From assembly GCA_017694295.1 (NCBI GenBank), contig JADINA010000011.1, positions 1 to 53,846 on the forward strand: 53,846 nt of DNA, read 5' to 3'. Within the stretch, counting starts at the first letter, position 1, and each line of letters opens with the position of its first letter. This document shows, in pieces, positions 1 through 8,222 of the stretch. Source of the stretch: Candidatus Alloenteromonas pullistercoris. Its GTDB lineage: Bacteria > Bacillota_I > Bacilli_A > RFN20 > CAG-826. The translations under genes and the position numbers were made by a program. The notes below the pieces were generated by a model. That model searched no databases, was not told the DNA's origin, and saw only the letters and a list, made by a program, of their open reading frames with translations.

Positions 1-593
1 GATTTGTAGTTATTAAAAAGTTTAAAGCAAAAAAGTACCAAAGAAAAAATATCGATGGTTTTTCGTTACTTTTTTCCTAACAAAAAGCATCCTCTGAAAT
101 GCTGGCATTTTGCCTTTTGAAATTCCACATAAATCAGTTTGATATCAGCTAGAACGTTTTGGCGAACGATCAGCTTTAAAAACCAAATCGTTTCCGCGCT
201 TTTCTCGTTGGTCGTTTCAATCGTTGTTGATTAACCAAGTTCCGTCTCGCCTTCTACCCCAAGTTCATAGGCATTCGCCTTTCTTGTTGTTATTTCGCCA
301 TCCAAACAACGTAAAGTTCATTCAAAGTTCACTCAAAGTTCACTCAAAGTTCATTCAAAGTTCACTCAAAGTTCATTTCAAAGTTCACTCAAAGTTCATT
401 TCCGAATGTATTATGTGGCTCTTAAATAGTTGTTGTCGTAATTGTTTGCCTCTGTTTTGTTTTCTTTTTTTTCATCAAACGCCTTCGAGGAATCCGAAAA
501 TTAATGGTTGCCTTGCAAATCATGCTATTGCCCGCTCAAAAGCTCACCGCCGTTTGCTTTTTTCTCTCTTTTAATAAATGAGCGTTTTAGAGA
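1..593. other. Non-coding AT-rich stretch with tandem repeat
   Basis: No convincing gene lies in these 593 bases. The one longer open frame on the plus strand (224-574) runs through the tandem repeat at 313-401, has low-complexity sequence and no ribosome binding site, and is probably not translated. The segment follows the minus-strand stop of the RlmCD gene. I see no clear rho-independent terminator immediately after that stop. Confidence 0.6.
313..401. repeat. Eight-copy 11-bp tandem repeat
   Basis: Eight head-to-tail copies of AAAGTTCAYTC, where Y is C or T. Units begin at 313, 324, 335, 346, 357, 368, 380 and 391. The sixth copy has one extra T, which shifts the phase by one base. The unit is close to one helical turn, so all copies face the same side of the DNA. 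It could be a slipped-strand minisatellite or an array of protein-binding sites; the sequence does not decide. Confidence 0.9.
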
Positions 594-1970
594 TTAGAGG
601 ATTCTATCGTTGTTTTTAAGCGTCAAAGTTGCAACCGTCTCTACATGGAAGGTTTGGGGGAACATATCGAAAGGGCGCACGGAATCAACCTGATAATCGG
701 AAGTCAAAAAGGCAACGTCCCTTGCTAAGGTCGATGGATCGCACGATACGTAAACGACCTTTGTTGGTTTAAGCTTCCGAACGGCTTTTAAAAACCTTTC
801 ATCGGATCCCTTGCGGGGAGGGTCCATAAACAGGACGTCGATTTTCTCGTTGGCTTTGGCCATTTTGTTTATGAAAGAGGTCGCGTCGTCGCAATACATC
901 CGGAAGTTGGTTATGCCGTTTCTCTTGCTGTTTTTGATTCCGTCTTTGACTGCACTAGGGACGATTTCGACGGAGATGACTTCCTTGGCTTTTCGGCTAG
1001 CGATAAGCCCGATCGTGCCGATGCCGGAATAAGCGTCGAACACAATCTCGTTTCCTGTTAGCCCCGCCGCTTCCATGGCGTAGGAATAAAGCTTCTCCGT
1101 CATAATGGGGTTGGTTTGATAAAAGGACTTCGACGAAATTTGAAAGCTAACCCCGCAAAGGCAGTCCTCGATATAGCCCTTCCCAAATAGGACACGCTCT
1201 TTTTCGCCAAGGATAACCGATGTATCCCGGGTGTTGACGTTTTGGATCACGGTTGTGATCTCCGGATGGCGCTTAGTCAGTTCCTTCACCAATTCGCCGC
1301 GTCTAGGAAAAGAATCGCAGGCCGTCACCAAAACGACCATTATCTGCTCGCGGTAATAGGAGGTCTTGATAAGGACATGCCTAATTACCCCGCGCCTTTC
1401 GTCTTCGCGGTATGGCTCAATCCGCATCGAGGTGAAAAGGCTTTTGCACTCATCGATGATCGGCTTTGCCCTTTTGTCCTCGATGAAGCATTCCTCAACC
1501 GGGACGATGACGTGGGTTTGAGGCTTGTAAAAGCCACAATAAACGCGCCCGCGGGAATCTTTGGCAAACGGCATTTGGATTTTGTTTCGATACCAATATG
1601 GTTCATCCATGCCAACGCATTCATCGACCTCGACGTCTAGCTTCGCGATCTTCCTAAATTGCTCCTTCACCTTCCGCGCTTTGAAGGAAAGCTGAGCTTC
1701 ATAAGAAAGCTGTTGGAAGCAGCAACCGCCGCAACTGTGGCATATTTTGCACAAAGGTTGGATCCGTTTATCGGACTTTTGCGTTAATTTCCGCAGTTCG
1801 CCAAAATAAGCGCCGTTCCTTTTGTAGGCAATTTCGATATCGCCTCCCTCGCCGATGAACATGCCGTCGACGAAAACGGTAAGGCCGCCAGCTTTGCACA
1901 CACCTTTGCCTTCGAAAGACAAATCGACGCAGCGGGCATGCACTAATTGTTTGGAAGGCGCTTTTCTCAT
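594..1970 (-). CDS. rlmCD: 23S rRNA (uracil-C5)-methyltransferase, RlmCD/RumA family
   Basis: A SAM-dependent enzyme that makes 5-methyluridine in 23S rRNA. In Bacilli a single RlmCD usually does both U747 and U1939. This 458-residue protein shows an N-terminal TRAM-like domain, a cysteine cluster CKICHSCGGCC for a 4Fe-4S centre, the SAM motif DAYSGIGTIGL, the DPPRKGSD motif, and the catalytic cysteine motif SCDPSTLARD near the C-terminus. The start ATG shares its A with the metG stop (TAATG), so translation is probably coupled. It is the last gene of the metG unit. Whether it modifies one or both uridines cannot be told from sequence. Confidence 0.88.
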   Translation of the reverse strand: MRKAPSKQLVHARCVDLSFEGKGVCKAGGLTVFVDGMFIGEGGDIEIAYKRNGAYFGELRKLTQKSDKRIQPLCKICHSCGGCCFQQLSYEAQLSFKARKVKEQFRKIAKLDVEVDECVGMDEPYWYRNKIQMPFAKDSRGRVYCGFYKPQTHVIVPVEECFIEDKRAKPIIDECKSLFTSMRIEPYREDERRGVIRHVLIKTSYYREQIMVVLVTACDSFPRRGELVKELTKRHPEITTVIQNVNTRDTSVILGEKERVLFGKGYIEDCLCGVSFQISSKSFYQTNPIMTEKLYSYAMEAAGLTGNEIVFDAYSGIGTIGLIASRKAKEVISVEIVPSAVKDGIKNSKRNGITNFRMYCDDATSFINKMAKANEKIDVLFMDPPRKGSDERFLKAVRKLKPTKVVYVSCDPSTLARDVAFLTSDYQVDSVRPFDMFPQTFHVETVATLTLKNNDRIL

Positions 1971-3577
1971 TAAGCCGCCGCCTTCTCTTTCGGGGCAGCC
2001 ATCATCATCTTGATGGCCTCGACTTCCTTCTCGGCGTCAAGACGAGGGAAAAGCTGCTCCCCTTTGTTGGTCTTCAAGCCATTTAGCAAGCCGAACTTCG
2101 AGGCGTTTTCGTAAACCCTGTCCTCCGCCTTGATCCCAAGGGCATCGAATATCTTCTCCGCCTTGGTGACCAAAACCGGCTTAAGCATGATGCCGGCGGC
2201 AAACAAGACGGCCGCCAAATGGGCCATGCAGGATTTAAGCTGCTCTTTCTTAGTTTCGTCTTTAGCCAAGGCCCAAGGGGCGTTGTCCTCGATGAATTTG
2301 TTGGCCGCCGAGACCAAGTCCATGACCTTGGCATAGGCCTCGGTGATCTTCAAATCGTCGTTGAGGACTTCGTAATCCTTGATGGCCTTCACACACAAAT
2401 CGCTTAGAGTTTGATCGAAGGGCCCGACGCTCCCGACGTATTCGGGGATGACGCCGTCAAAGTATTTGGCAATCATCGAGACGGTCCGGTTAAGCAGGTT
2501 GCCGAGGTTATTGGCCAAATCCTGATTGATGCGCATGACAAACTGCTCCGGGGTGAAAACGCCATCCGAGCCAAAGGCGATTTCCGAGACCATGTAATAA
2601 CGGACAGCATCAACGCCATACCTCTCGATAAGCGGATAAGCCGAGATCGTGTTGCCCCGCGACTTCGACATCTTCCCGTCTTTCATAAGCAATAAGCCGT
2701 GGACGAAGACTCGGTTGGGCTGCCTTAAGCCAAGGCTATTGAGGAACATCGGCCAGTAGATTGTGTGGAACCTGGTGATGTCGGCTCCGACGACATGGAC
2801 GATCTCTGTCTCCTCGTCGCCCCAGAAATAGTCGAATTTCGAGTGGTCTTCCTGCAAATAGCCAAGGGCGGATATGTAGTTGGTGAGGGCATCAAGCCAA
2901 ACGTAGACGACGTGCTCGGGGTTTTCGTTAACCTGGATCCCCCAATCGAAGCTCGTCCGGGAAACGCACAAATCCAGTAGCCCGGGCTTGATGAAGGTGT
3001 TGATCATCTCGTTCTTCCGGGTTTCCGGGGTGATGAAAGACGGGTTGGCCTGATAGAAATCCAAAAGCCAATCGCTATAGGCCCCGCAGCGATAGAAATA
3101 GGCTTCCTCGTCTTTTTTCTCGACCGGGCGATGGCATTCAGGACAAAGATGCTCCGGCCCCACTTGGGTTTCGGTCCAATACGATTCCTCGTGGACGCAA
3201 TACCAGCCGGAATAAGTCGAAAGGTAGATGTCGCCTTTTTCGACCATCTTGGAGAAAACGCTTTGGACGGTCTTGACGTGGCGTGGTTGGGTGGTGCGGA
3301 TGAAATCGTCGTTGCTTATCTTCATCGCGTCCCAAAGCGAATAGAAGCTTTCGGCGACGTTATCGACGAATTGTTGGGGGGTCACCCCTTTCGCGGCGGC
3401 GTTCTTCTCTATTTTCTCGCCATGCTCATCAAGCCCAGTGAGGAAAAACACGTCATACCCCCGTAGCCTTTTCATGCGGGCGATGACGTCGCACATGGTC
3501 GTGCAATAGGCGTGCCCGAGGTGCGGGGATGCCGATGGATAGTAAATTGGGGTTGAGATATAGAACTTCTTCTTCAT
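1970..3577 (-). CDS. metG: Methionyl-tRNA synthetase
   Basis: Charges elongator and initiator tRNAMet in the cytoplasm. The 535-residue protein has the class I signature HLGH at residues 19-22 and KMSKS at 302-306. Cysteines at 127, 145, 148 and 164 fit a zinc knuckle in the connective peptide. It lacks the C-terminal EMAP/tRNA-binding domain found in some bacterial MetRS. I chose the ATG at 3577 because AGGAGAAGG (3581-3589) sits just upstream and the protein then begins MKKKFYISTPIYY, as is usual; an earlier ATG at 3607 has no such site. A terminator lies immediately upstream (3608-3638), so its own promoter is unclear and it may depend on read-through. No T-box leader is visible. The stop overlaps the RlmCD start. 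Confidence 0.96.
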   Translation of the reverse strand: MKKKFYISTPIYYPSASPHLGHAYCTTMCDVIARMKRLRGYDVFFLTGLDEHGEKIEKNAAAKGVTPQQFVDNVAESFYSLWDAMKISNDDFIRTTQPRHVKTVQSVFSKMVEKGDIYLSTYSGWYCVHEESYWTETQVGPEHLCPECHRPVEKKDEEAYFYRCGAYSDWLLDFYQANPSFITPETRKNEMINTFIKPGLLDLCVSRTSFDWGIQVNENPEHVVYVWLDALTNYISALGYLQEDHSKFDYFWGDEETEIVHVVGADITRFHTIYWPMFLNSLGLRQPNRVFVHGLLLMKDGKMSKSRGNTISAYPLIERYGVDAVRYYMVSEIAFGSDGVFTPEQFVMRINQDLANNLGNLLNRTVSMIAKYFDGVIPEYVGSVGPFDQTLSDLCVKAIKDYEVLNDDLKITEAYAKVMDLVSAANKFIEDNAPWALAKDETKKEQLKSCMAHLAAVLFAAGIMLKPVLVTKAEKIFDALGIKAEDRVYENASKFGLLNGLKTNKGEQLFPRLDAEKEVEAIKMMMAAPKEKAAA

Positions 3578-3607
3578 TTTCCTTCTCCTAACGCCTAATG
3601 GTGGCAA

Positions 3608-3638
3608 GCAAAAGAAAAGCCGCAGCTGATCCGCGGCT
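3608..3638 (-). terminator. Rho-independent terminator after rpmE
   Basis: On the minus strand the stem AGCCGC...GCGGCT (3618-3623 with 3633-3638) is followed by the T-rich run TTTTCTTTT. It lies 24 bases past the rpmE stop and ends about 20 bases before the metG ribosome binding site. Confidence 0.85.
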
Positions 3639-3661
3639 ATTGTAGCAAATTCCCTAAGGTT

Positions 3662-3892
3662 TTATTTGCTCTTTTTGTCGCTCTCGGCAGCAACCTTGGC
3701 CAGCTTCTTGTTGAAGCGATCGATACGGCCGTCGGCCATGACGAAGCGCTGCTTCCCGGTGTAGAAGGGATGGCAGTTCGAGCAGGTGTCGACCTTGATT
3801 TCGGGCAGGGTCGATCCAGTCTCGAAGGTCGAGCCGCAGGTGGTGCAGGTGACGGTGCACTTGTGGTAGGCCGGATGGATGTCTTTCTTCAT
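3662..3892 (-). CDS. rpmE: Ribosomal protein L31, zinc-binding type
   Basis: A 76-residue L31 of the large ribosomal subunit. It begins [12 protein letters not shown] and carries four cysteines in two CxxC pairs (CTTC and CSNC), the zinc-ribbon form, followed by the conserved HPFYTGKQ segment. The start at 3892 is set by AAAGGAG at 3901-3907, eight bases upstream; a longer reading to 4036 adds 48 residues that do not resemble L31. It appears to be a single-gene transcript with a promoter at 3947-3975 and a terminator at 3608-3638. The zinc form is normally used in zinc-replete cells; no zinc-free paralogue is in this window. Confidence 0.95.
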   Translation of the reverse strand: MKKDIHPAYHKCTVTCTTCGSTFETGSTLPEIKVDTCSNCHPFYTGKQRFVMADGRIDRFNKKLAKVAAESDKKSK

Positions 3893-3946
3893 TTTTCTCA
3901 CTCCTTTCGCCGTGCGGCTATCGCTCGCACAGAGAGTCCAAGGCAA

Positions 3947-3975
3947 ACGATACACAAAAGCGCGCCCCAAAGCAA
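3947..3975 (-). promoter_or_regulatory. Predicted rpmE promoter
   Basis: On the minus strand TTGCTT (3970-3975), a 17-base spacer and TATCGT (3947-3952) preceded by TGTG form a sigma-A-like promoter. The leader of about 50 bases before the rpmE ATG contains a short GTGCG/CGCAC stem. Prediction from sequence only. Confidence 0.5.
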
Positions 3976-4124
3976 ACAAAGTTTTCCCTTTCCAATGAAA
4001 TTGGACCTTTCCGATGCAAACCCAAAGAGGCGGCAACCGGCCGTTGTATTTTCCGTTGACTGGCGTTCAATGAAAATTCAACCCGGTTTATTAGCCAATT
4101 TTCTAGCGACAAGGAAAACGTCAA

Positions 4125-4727
4125 TCAATGGCTTCCGACCAATTCGATGAGGTCGTTTGGCCTTACCAGCATCGCCCCAATGTAGGACACCTTCATATCC
4201 TGGCGCATGTCGAATAGGCAGCCGGGCTTCATGTGATAGGGGATGAGGTGCTTGGGCTTGATGATCTCCGCGCACCTCGTCGCCTCCTCCGGTCCCATGT
4301 TGAAGACGCCGTCGATTGGGAGAAAGCAATAATCGATATTCAATTCGGAAAGCTTATCCATGCTCGGCAGGTAATCGGTGTCCCCGGCAACGTAAAGCAA
4401 AGCCCCATCGACGGTGATGAGATAGCCGACGCATTCGGATATCGGGTGGTTTTTGTTCGCAGCCGGGACCGCCTGCACGTGGACCCCAAAATAATCGAAG
4501 TCGAGGTATTGGCCGTTGATAAGCGCGTCTTTGGCCCTTATGACGACGCTTGTCTCCTTAAGGGTGACCAGGTTGATGCCGTTATGGTCGTAATGCTCAT
4601 GGGTTATAAGGACCATGTCGGCCGGAACCGAATACCCCTCGCCGGCAAAAGGATCGATGAAGATCGTCTTATCATCGTTGGTCGTGATCCTTAGCGAAGC
4701 GTGTCCTTGGTAAAATAGCTTAGCCAT
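4125..4727 (-). CDS. MBL-fold metal-dependent hydrolase (UlaG/UPF0173-like)
   Basis: A 200-residue single-domain metallo-beta-lactamase-fold protein. It shows the metal-binding motif HEHYDH in the expected place, an early DPF motif, a later VAGDTDY and a C-terminal PYH, which together give the usual two-metal site. Family members include UlaG-type and YtkL-type hydrolases; the substrate cannot be named. The ATG at 4727 is preceded by AAGGAG (4735-4740), and the gene overlaps the upstream unknown gene by 8 bases, so the two are co-transcribed. No signal peptide is visible, so it should be cytoplasmic. Confidence 0.8.
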   Translation of the reverse strand: MAKLFYQGHASLRITTNDDKTIFIDPFAGEGYSVPADMVLITHEHYDHNGINLVTLKETSVVIRAKDALINGQYLDFDYFGVHVQAVPAANKNHPISECVGYLITVDGALLYVAGDTDYLPSMDKLSELNIDYCFLPIDGVFNMGPEEATRCAEIIKPKHLIPYHMKPGCLFDMRQDMKVSYIGAMLVRPNDLIELVGSH

Positions 4728-5352
4728 CTTTTTGCTCCTTCTCGTTTTTTGAATAATAGGCGCTCCATTCGCTGCAATGAAAGCGTTTTGGCAATAGCCA
4801 TATCTCCGGGCTGATCGACTTGGAGGCGAAGAAGATATTAAGCCCAAGGTGGAACTCCGGATACTCCTCGATCCTCCTCTCGAAGATGCAAAGATAGAGC
4901 AGTTTGCCGGAATAGGCGGGAGGGATTTCGAAATAGGAAGCCTTCGCCAGTGAATCGCGCATCTTCCAGTAAAGCTGGTTATGGCGGTTCGGCTTGACCG
5001 GCTCATGGGCCAAATCAAGCAATTTGCCGGCCGCCTCCTTCACCGCGGCGAAATCGAAATCGGCAAGGGAGGGGGAAAGCAAAACCCAAGTCGGGATGAC
5101 CGGATCGCCTCCGGAAATCAGGCATTCCTTAAAACAATACCCATAAACCAATTGGCCTTGCCGCAATAGCTTTTCCCGCTTTGCCCGGGCTTTGGTGAAA
5201 ACATCCAGCCAGGCCAAATGCCCTTTTTTGCCCGCGAGGGCTTTCCATTCCTCTTCGCCGATCGAGGGCTTTTGCCCCTCCCAAAAGGCGTTTTGCCCTT
5301 TAAGCAGCTCCAGCAAGGCGGCGTTTTCGTTTAACTTCCCATTATCCGACAT
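4720..5352 (-). CDS. Hypothetical protein, no recognised family
   Basis: About 210 residues with no domain I recognise. It is rich in Trp, Tyr, Leu and Lys, has no signal peptide and no clear membrane segment, and has scattered cysteines without a metal-binding pattern. The ATG at 5352 is chosen; a TTG six bases upstream (5358) is possible. Neither has a good Shine-Dalgarno sequence. It overlaps the MBL hydrolase by 8 bases and is divergent from tldD. The first half is charged and probably helical; the second half, with motifs such as PPAYSGKLLY and FHLGLNIFF, looks more beta-rich. Context suggests only that it is expressed with the hydrolase. Confidence 0.6.
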   Translation of the reverse strand: MSDNGKLNENAALLELLKGQNAFWEGQKPSIGEEEWKALAGKKGHLAWLDVFTKARAKREKLLRQGQLVYGYCFKECLISGGDPVIPTWVLLSPSLADFDFAAVKEAAGKLLDLAHEPVKPNRHNQLYWKMRDSLAKASYFEIPPAYSGKLLYLCIFERRIEEYPEFHLGLNIFFASKSISPEIWLLPKRFHCSEWSAYYSKNEKEQKDG

Positions 5353-5365
5353 AAGCAAAATATGG

Positions 5366-5393
5366 TTGTATTGATGCGTTTAAAAGATACACT
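5366..5393 (+). promoter_or_regulatory. Predicted tldD promoter
   Basis: TTGTAT (5366-5371), a 16-base spacer and TACACT (5388-5393), followed by about 47 bases of leader before the tldD ATG. An AAAGGAA ribosome binding site precedes the start. Prediction from sequence only. Confidence 0.45.
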
Positions 5394-5440
5394 ATTTAGC
5401 GTTTTCCTTGAATATGACGGGAAAAGAAAGGAAATAGCGA

Positions 5441-6856
5441 ATGAGTCAGATAATCAGCAAGAAACTGGCTATCGATGTGATGAACGCCGCTTTGTCTACC
5501 GGCGCCGACTACGCCGAGATATACGCCGAATCAAGCCGGCCTTCGAGCATCTCCATCGATAACGGGAAAGTCGATTCGATCTCCACCCCAATTAGCGAAG
5601 GGGCCGGCATCCGGCTTCTAAAAGGAGTGAAGTCCGCTTACGGATACACCTCCGACCTAAGCCGGAAGAACCTGCTTGCCCTAGCCGGAAAAGTCGCCAA
5701 AAGCTTTGAGGGGGAAAGGCTATTCGAGGTTAAGGAGATAAAGAAGGAACGGGTCAAGGCCATAAGCCCAATAGAAACTCACCTCAACGACGTCTCGGCT
5801 GAGGAGAAAATCGCCTACCTGAAGAAAGCCCACGAGGCGGCAAGCTCGGTCGATCCGCGCATCGTCAGGGTCACCGCTTCCTTCATAAGCAAATACAAAA
5901 CCACGCAAACCTTCGTCGCCGAAAACGAAATCGGGCACCAATACGACAACGTTGAGGAACGCGGACGGGTCGGCATCGTCTGCATCGCCAAGGAAGGCGA
6001 GAAAATCGAAAGCGCCTTCACCGGGCCAGCCCGCTACGCCGGATGGGAATGGTTCACCCAAACCCTAAACGTCGAAGAGGAGGCAAAGGAGACGGCGAAA
6101 AAGGCCTTGATGCTATTAGACGCCAAGGAATGCCCCTCGGGCCGCTTCACCGTCGTCGTCAAAAACGGCTGGGGCGGCGTGCTCTTCCACGAAGCCTGCG
6201 GTCATTCCCTTGAGGCGACCGCGACCGCCAAAGGGCTAAGTGTCTTCTCCAAAAGCATCGGCAAGCAAATCGCCTCGCCGGTCGTCTCCGCCTATGACGA
6301 TGGGACCCTACCCAACGAATGGGGCAGCAACAACATCGACAGCGAAGGCCACAAGACACAGAAGAACCAGCTGATCAAAGACGGCATCTGCGTCGGCTTC
6401 CTCGTCGATAAGCTAGGCGGAAGGCGGCTTGGCATGGAGCCAAACGGCTGCTCGAGGCGGGAAGACTATTCCTACGCCCCGACCTCGCGCATGTCCAACA
6501 CCTACATCGCCCCTGGGAAAGACGACCCGGAGGACATAATCAAAGACACGAAGCTAGGCATATACGTCGCCAATTTCGGCGGAGGGTCGGTTGAGCCGAC
6601 GACCGGGGAATTCAACTTCTCGGCCAGCGAGGCCTATATCATAAGAGACGGCAAAATCTGCGAGCCGGTCAAAGGCTGCACCCTCATCGGAACCGGGGCC
6701 GAGGTGCTTATGAACATCGACCGCGTCGGCAACGACTTGGCCTTCGGCGAAGGCAACTGCGGATCCCTTTCCGGCTCAATCCCGGTCGACGTTGGGCAGC
6801 CAACGGTCCGCATTAAGGAGATCACCGTCGGCGGCAGAGGAGGCAAACTCGAATGA
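5441..6856 (+). CDS. tldD: TldD-family zinc metalloprotease
   Basis: The catalytic half of the TldD/TldE heterodimer, which degrades unfolded peptides and, in bacteria that make them, trims RiPP leader peptides such as microcin B17 and also processes CcdA. The 471-residue protein carries the zinc motif HEACGHSLE at residues 250-258 (HExxxH, with E258), followed by a glycine-rich C-terminal region. The start is preceded by AAAGGAA. It overlaps tldE by 4 bases (ATGA), as expected for two subunits needed in equal amounts. Unlike most genes left of the origin it runs on the plus strand, against replication. No RiPP precursor is visible nearby, so general peptide turnover is the safer reading. Confidence 0.9.
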   Translation: MSQIISKKLAIDVMNAALSTGADYAEIYAESSRPSSISIDNGKVDSISTPISEGAGIRLLKGVKSAYGYTSDLSRKNLLALAGKVAKSFEGERLFEVKEIKKERVKAISPIETHLNDVSAEEKIAYLKKAHEAASSVDPRIVRVTASFISKYKTTQTFVAENEIGHQYDNVEERGRVGIVCIAKEGEKIESAFTGPARYAGWEWFTQTLNVEEEAKETAKKALMLLDAKECPSGRFTVVVKNGWGGVLFHEACGHSLEATATAKGLSVFSKSIGKQIASPVVSAYDDGTLPNEWGSNNIDSEGHKTQKNQLIKDGICVGFLVDKLGGRRLGMEPNGCSRREDYSYAPTSRMSNTYIAPGKDDPEDIIKDTKLGIYVANFGGGSVEPTTGEFNFSASEAYIIRDGKICEPVKGCTLIGTGAEVLMNIDRVGNDLAFGEGNCGSLSGSIPVDVGQPTVRIKEITVGGRGGKLE

Positions 6857-8175
6857 ACTTCAGCAAATTTTTCCAAGAAGCTGAAAAACAAGGGCTCGAG
6901 CAGGCCCAAATCAGCTATTACCTCAACAAAGAGACGAGGATAAAGCTCTTCGAAGGGGAGATCGACTCCTTCGACGTCATGGAAAACTTCACCATCAGGG
7001 CCTCGGGCATCTACCAGGGGAAATATGGCTCAACCGTCGCCGACAAGCCCAAAGACGACATCTTCCCGGAACTAGTCGCCAACATAAAAAGGAACGCCTC
7101 TTTGTCGGAGGAGAAAAGCGAAGTCGGCATCTTCCCCGGTTCCCCAAAATACGTTAACAAAAACGTCTTTTGCAAGGATTTGGCCGAAGAAAGCCTAAGC
7201 GAGAAAATCGCCAACCTCAAAGTTTTGAACCAATGCATCGTCGGCTTCGACGAAAGGATAAAAAAGGCTTACGGCCCCACTTACACCGAATCGGAAACGA
7301 CCTACCGCTTCGCCAATTCGTTTGGGCTGAACCTCAAGCGGAAATACAACTTCGCCTATTACACCGCCGGGGCCATCGCCGAGGAAAACGGGGAAACGAA
7401 GACCTTCTCCGATTTCGTAAGCTACACCGGCAAAGGATCGGTGGACTTCAAAGCCTTTGGCGAAGAGGTCGCCAAGAAGGCGGTATCGAAGTTCACCCCG
7501 CTTGGACTCAAATCCGGCAAATACCCAACCGTCATCAACAAAGACATCATGGGGGACTTCATCTCCTATTTCCTCTCCTCCACCATCGCCGACGAAGTCC
7601 AAAGGCACTCAAGCTTTTTGGAGGGAAAACTAAACGAGCGAGTCGTTTCAAGGAAGCTCACGATCAAGGAACTGCCTTTGGAGAAAGGGCCTTGCTTCGT
7701 CAACTTCGATGACGAAGGGGTGGCGACTAAAAACAAAACCATCATCGATAAAGGCGTCCTCAAAACCTATCTCTACAACCGGTCGACCGCCCTTAAAGAT
7801 AGGGTCGAATCGACGGGCAACGGCTCTAGCGAGGGCGGTAAGATCAAAACCGCCGTCTTCTTCACCCGGGTAAAGAAGGGGAAGAAGGGCTTTGCCGAGA
7901 TGATCGCCCCGATTCAGGAAGGGGTCTACATCACCGAGATCGCCGGCTTGGGGACTGGGATGAACGCCAAATCAGGCAACTTCTCCTGCCAGGCGGAAGG
8001 CTACCTTATCAAAGACGGACGCCTCGACAAGCCGCTTAACCTCATCACCTTGTCCGGCAACCTCCTATCGATGCTAAAGGACGTCAAGGACCTCGATAAC
8101 GCATCGTGCGATCCGTTATCTAGCGTCGATTGCCCGAACGTCTACATCAAGAAGATGTCGATTGGCGGGGAATAA
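6853..8175 (+). CDS. tldE: TldE/PmbA-family metalloprotease partner
   Basis: The 440-residue non-catalytic partner of TldD. It has the same overall TldD/PmbA fold but no HExxxH motif, as is normal for TldE, whose role is to complete the substrate tunnel. Recognisable segments include an N-terminal YLNKETRIKLFEGEIDSF stretch like that around the TldD N-terminal strand, and a glycine-rich GLGTGMNAKSGNFS loop near the C-terminus. Translation is coupled to tldD through an ATGA overlap. The pair ends at a strong bidirectional hairpin. Confidence 0.88.
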   Translation: MNFSKFFQEAEKQGLEQAQISYYLNKETRIKLFEGEIDSFDVMENFTIRASGIYQGKYGSTVADKPKDDIFPELVANIKRNASLSEEKSEVGIFPGSPKYVNKNVFCKDLAEESLSEKIANLKVLNQCIVGFDERIKKAYGPTYTESETTYRFANSFGLNLKRKYNFAYYTAGAIAEENGETKTFSDFVSYTGKGSVDFKAFGEEVAKKAVSKFTPLGLKSGKYPTVINKDIMGDFISYFLSSTIADEVQRHSSFLEGKLNERVVSRKLTIKELPLEKGPCFVNFDDEGVATKNKTIIDKGVLKTYLYNRSTALKDRVESTGNGSSEGGKIKTAVFFTRVKKGKKGFAEMIAPIQEGVYITEIAGLGTGMNAKSGNFSCQAEGYLIKDGRLDKPLNLITLSGNLLSMLKDVKDLDNASCDPLSSVDCPNVYIKKMSIGGE

Positions 8176-8181
8176 GACACA

Positions 8182-8210
8182 AAAACCGGGAGCAATCCCG
8201 GTTTTGCTTT
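8182..8210. terminator. Bidirectional terminator between tldE and the M50-like gene
   Basis: A near-perfect hairpin with arms AAAACCGGGA (8182-8191) and TCCCGGTTTT (8196-8205) and a GCAA tetraloop. It has T-runs on both strands and sits between two convergent genes, so it should stop transcription from either side. Confidence 0.9.
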
Positions 8211-8222
8211 GCCTTTATAGCC

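Noticed and set aside
224-574. A 116-residue open frame on the plus strand
   Set aside because: It runs through the 11-bp tandem repeat, has no ribosome binding site, and has repeat-driven low-complexity sequence.
3578-3661. A possible T-box leader for metG
   Set aside because: The short interval holds only the rpmE terminator and the metG ribosome binding site; no T-box sequence or specifier stem is present. The same was true upstream of serS.
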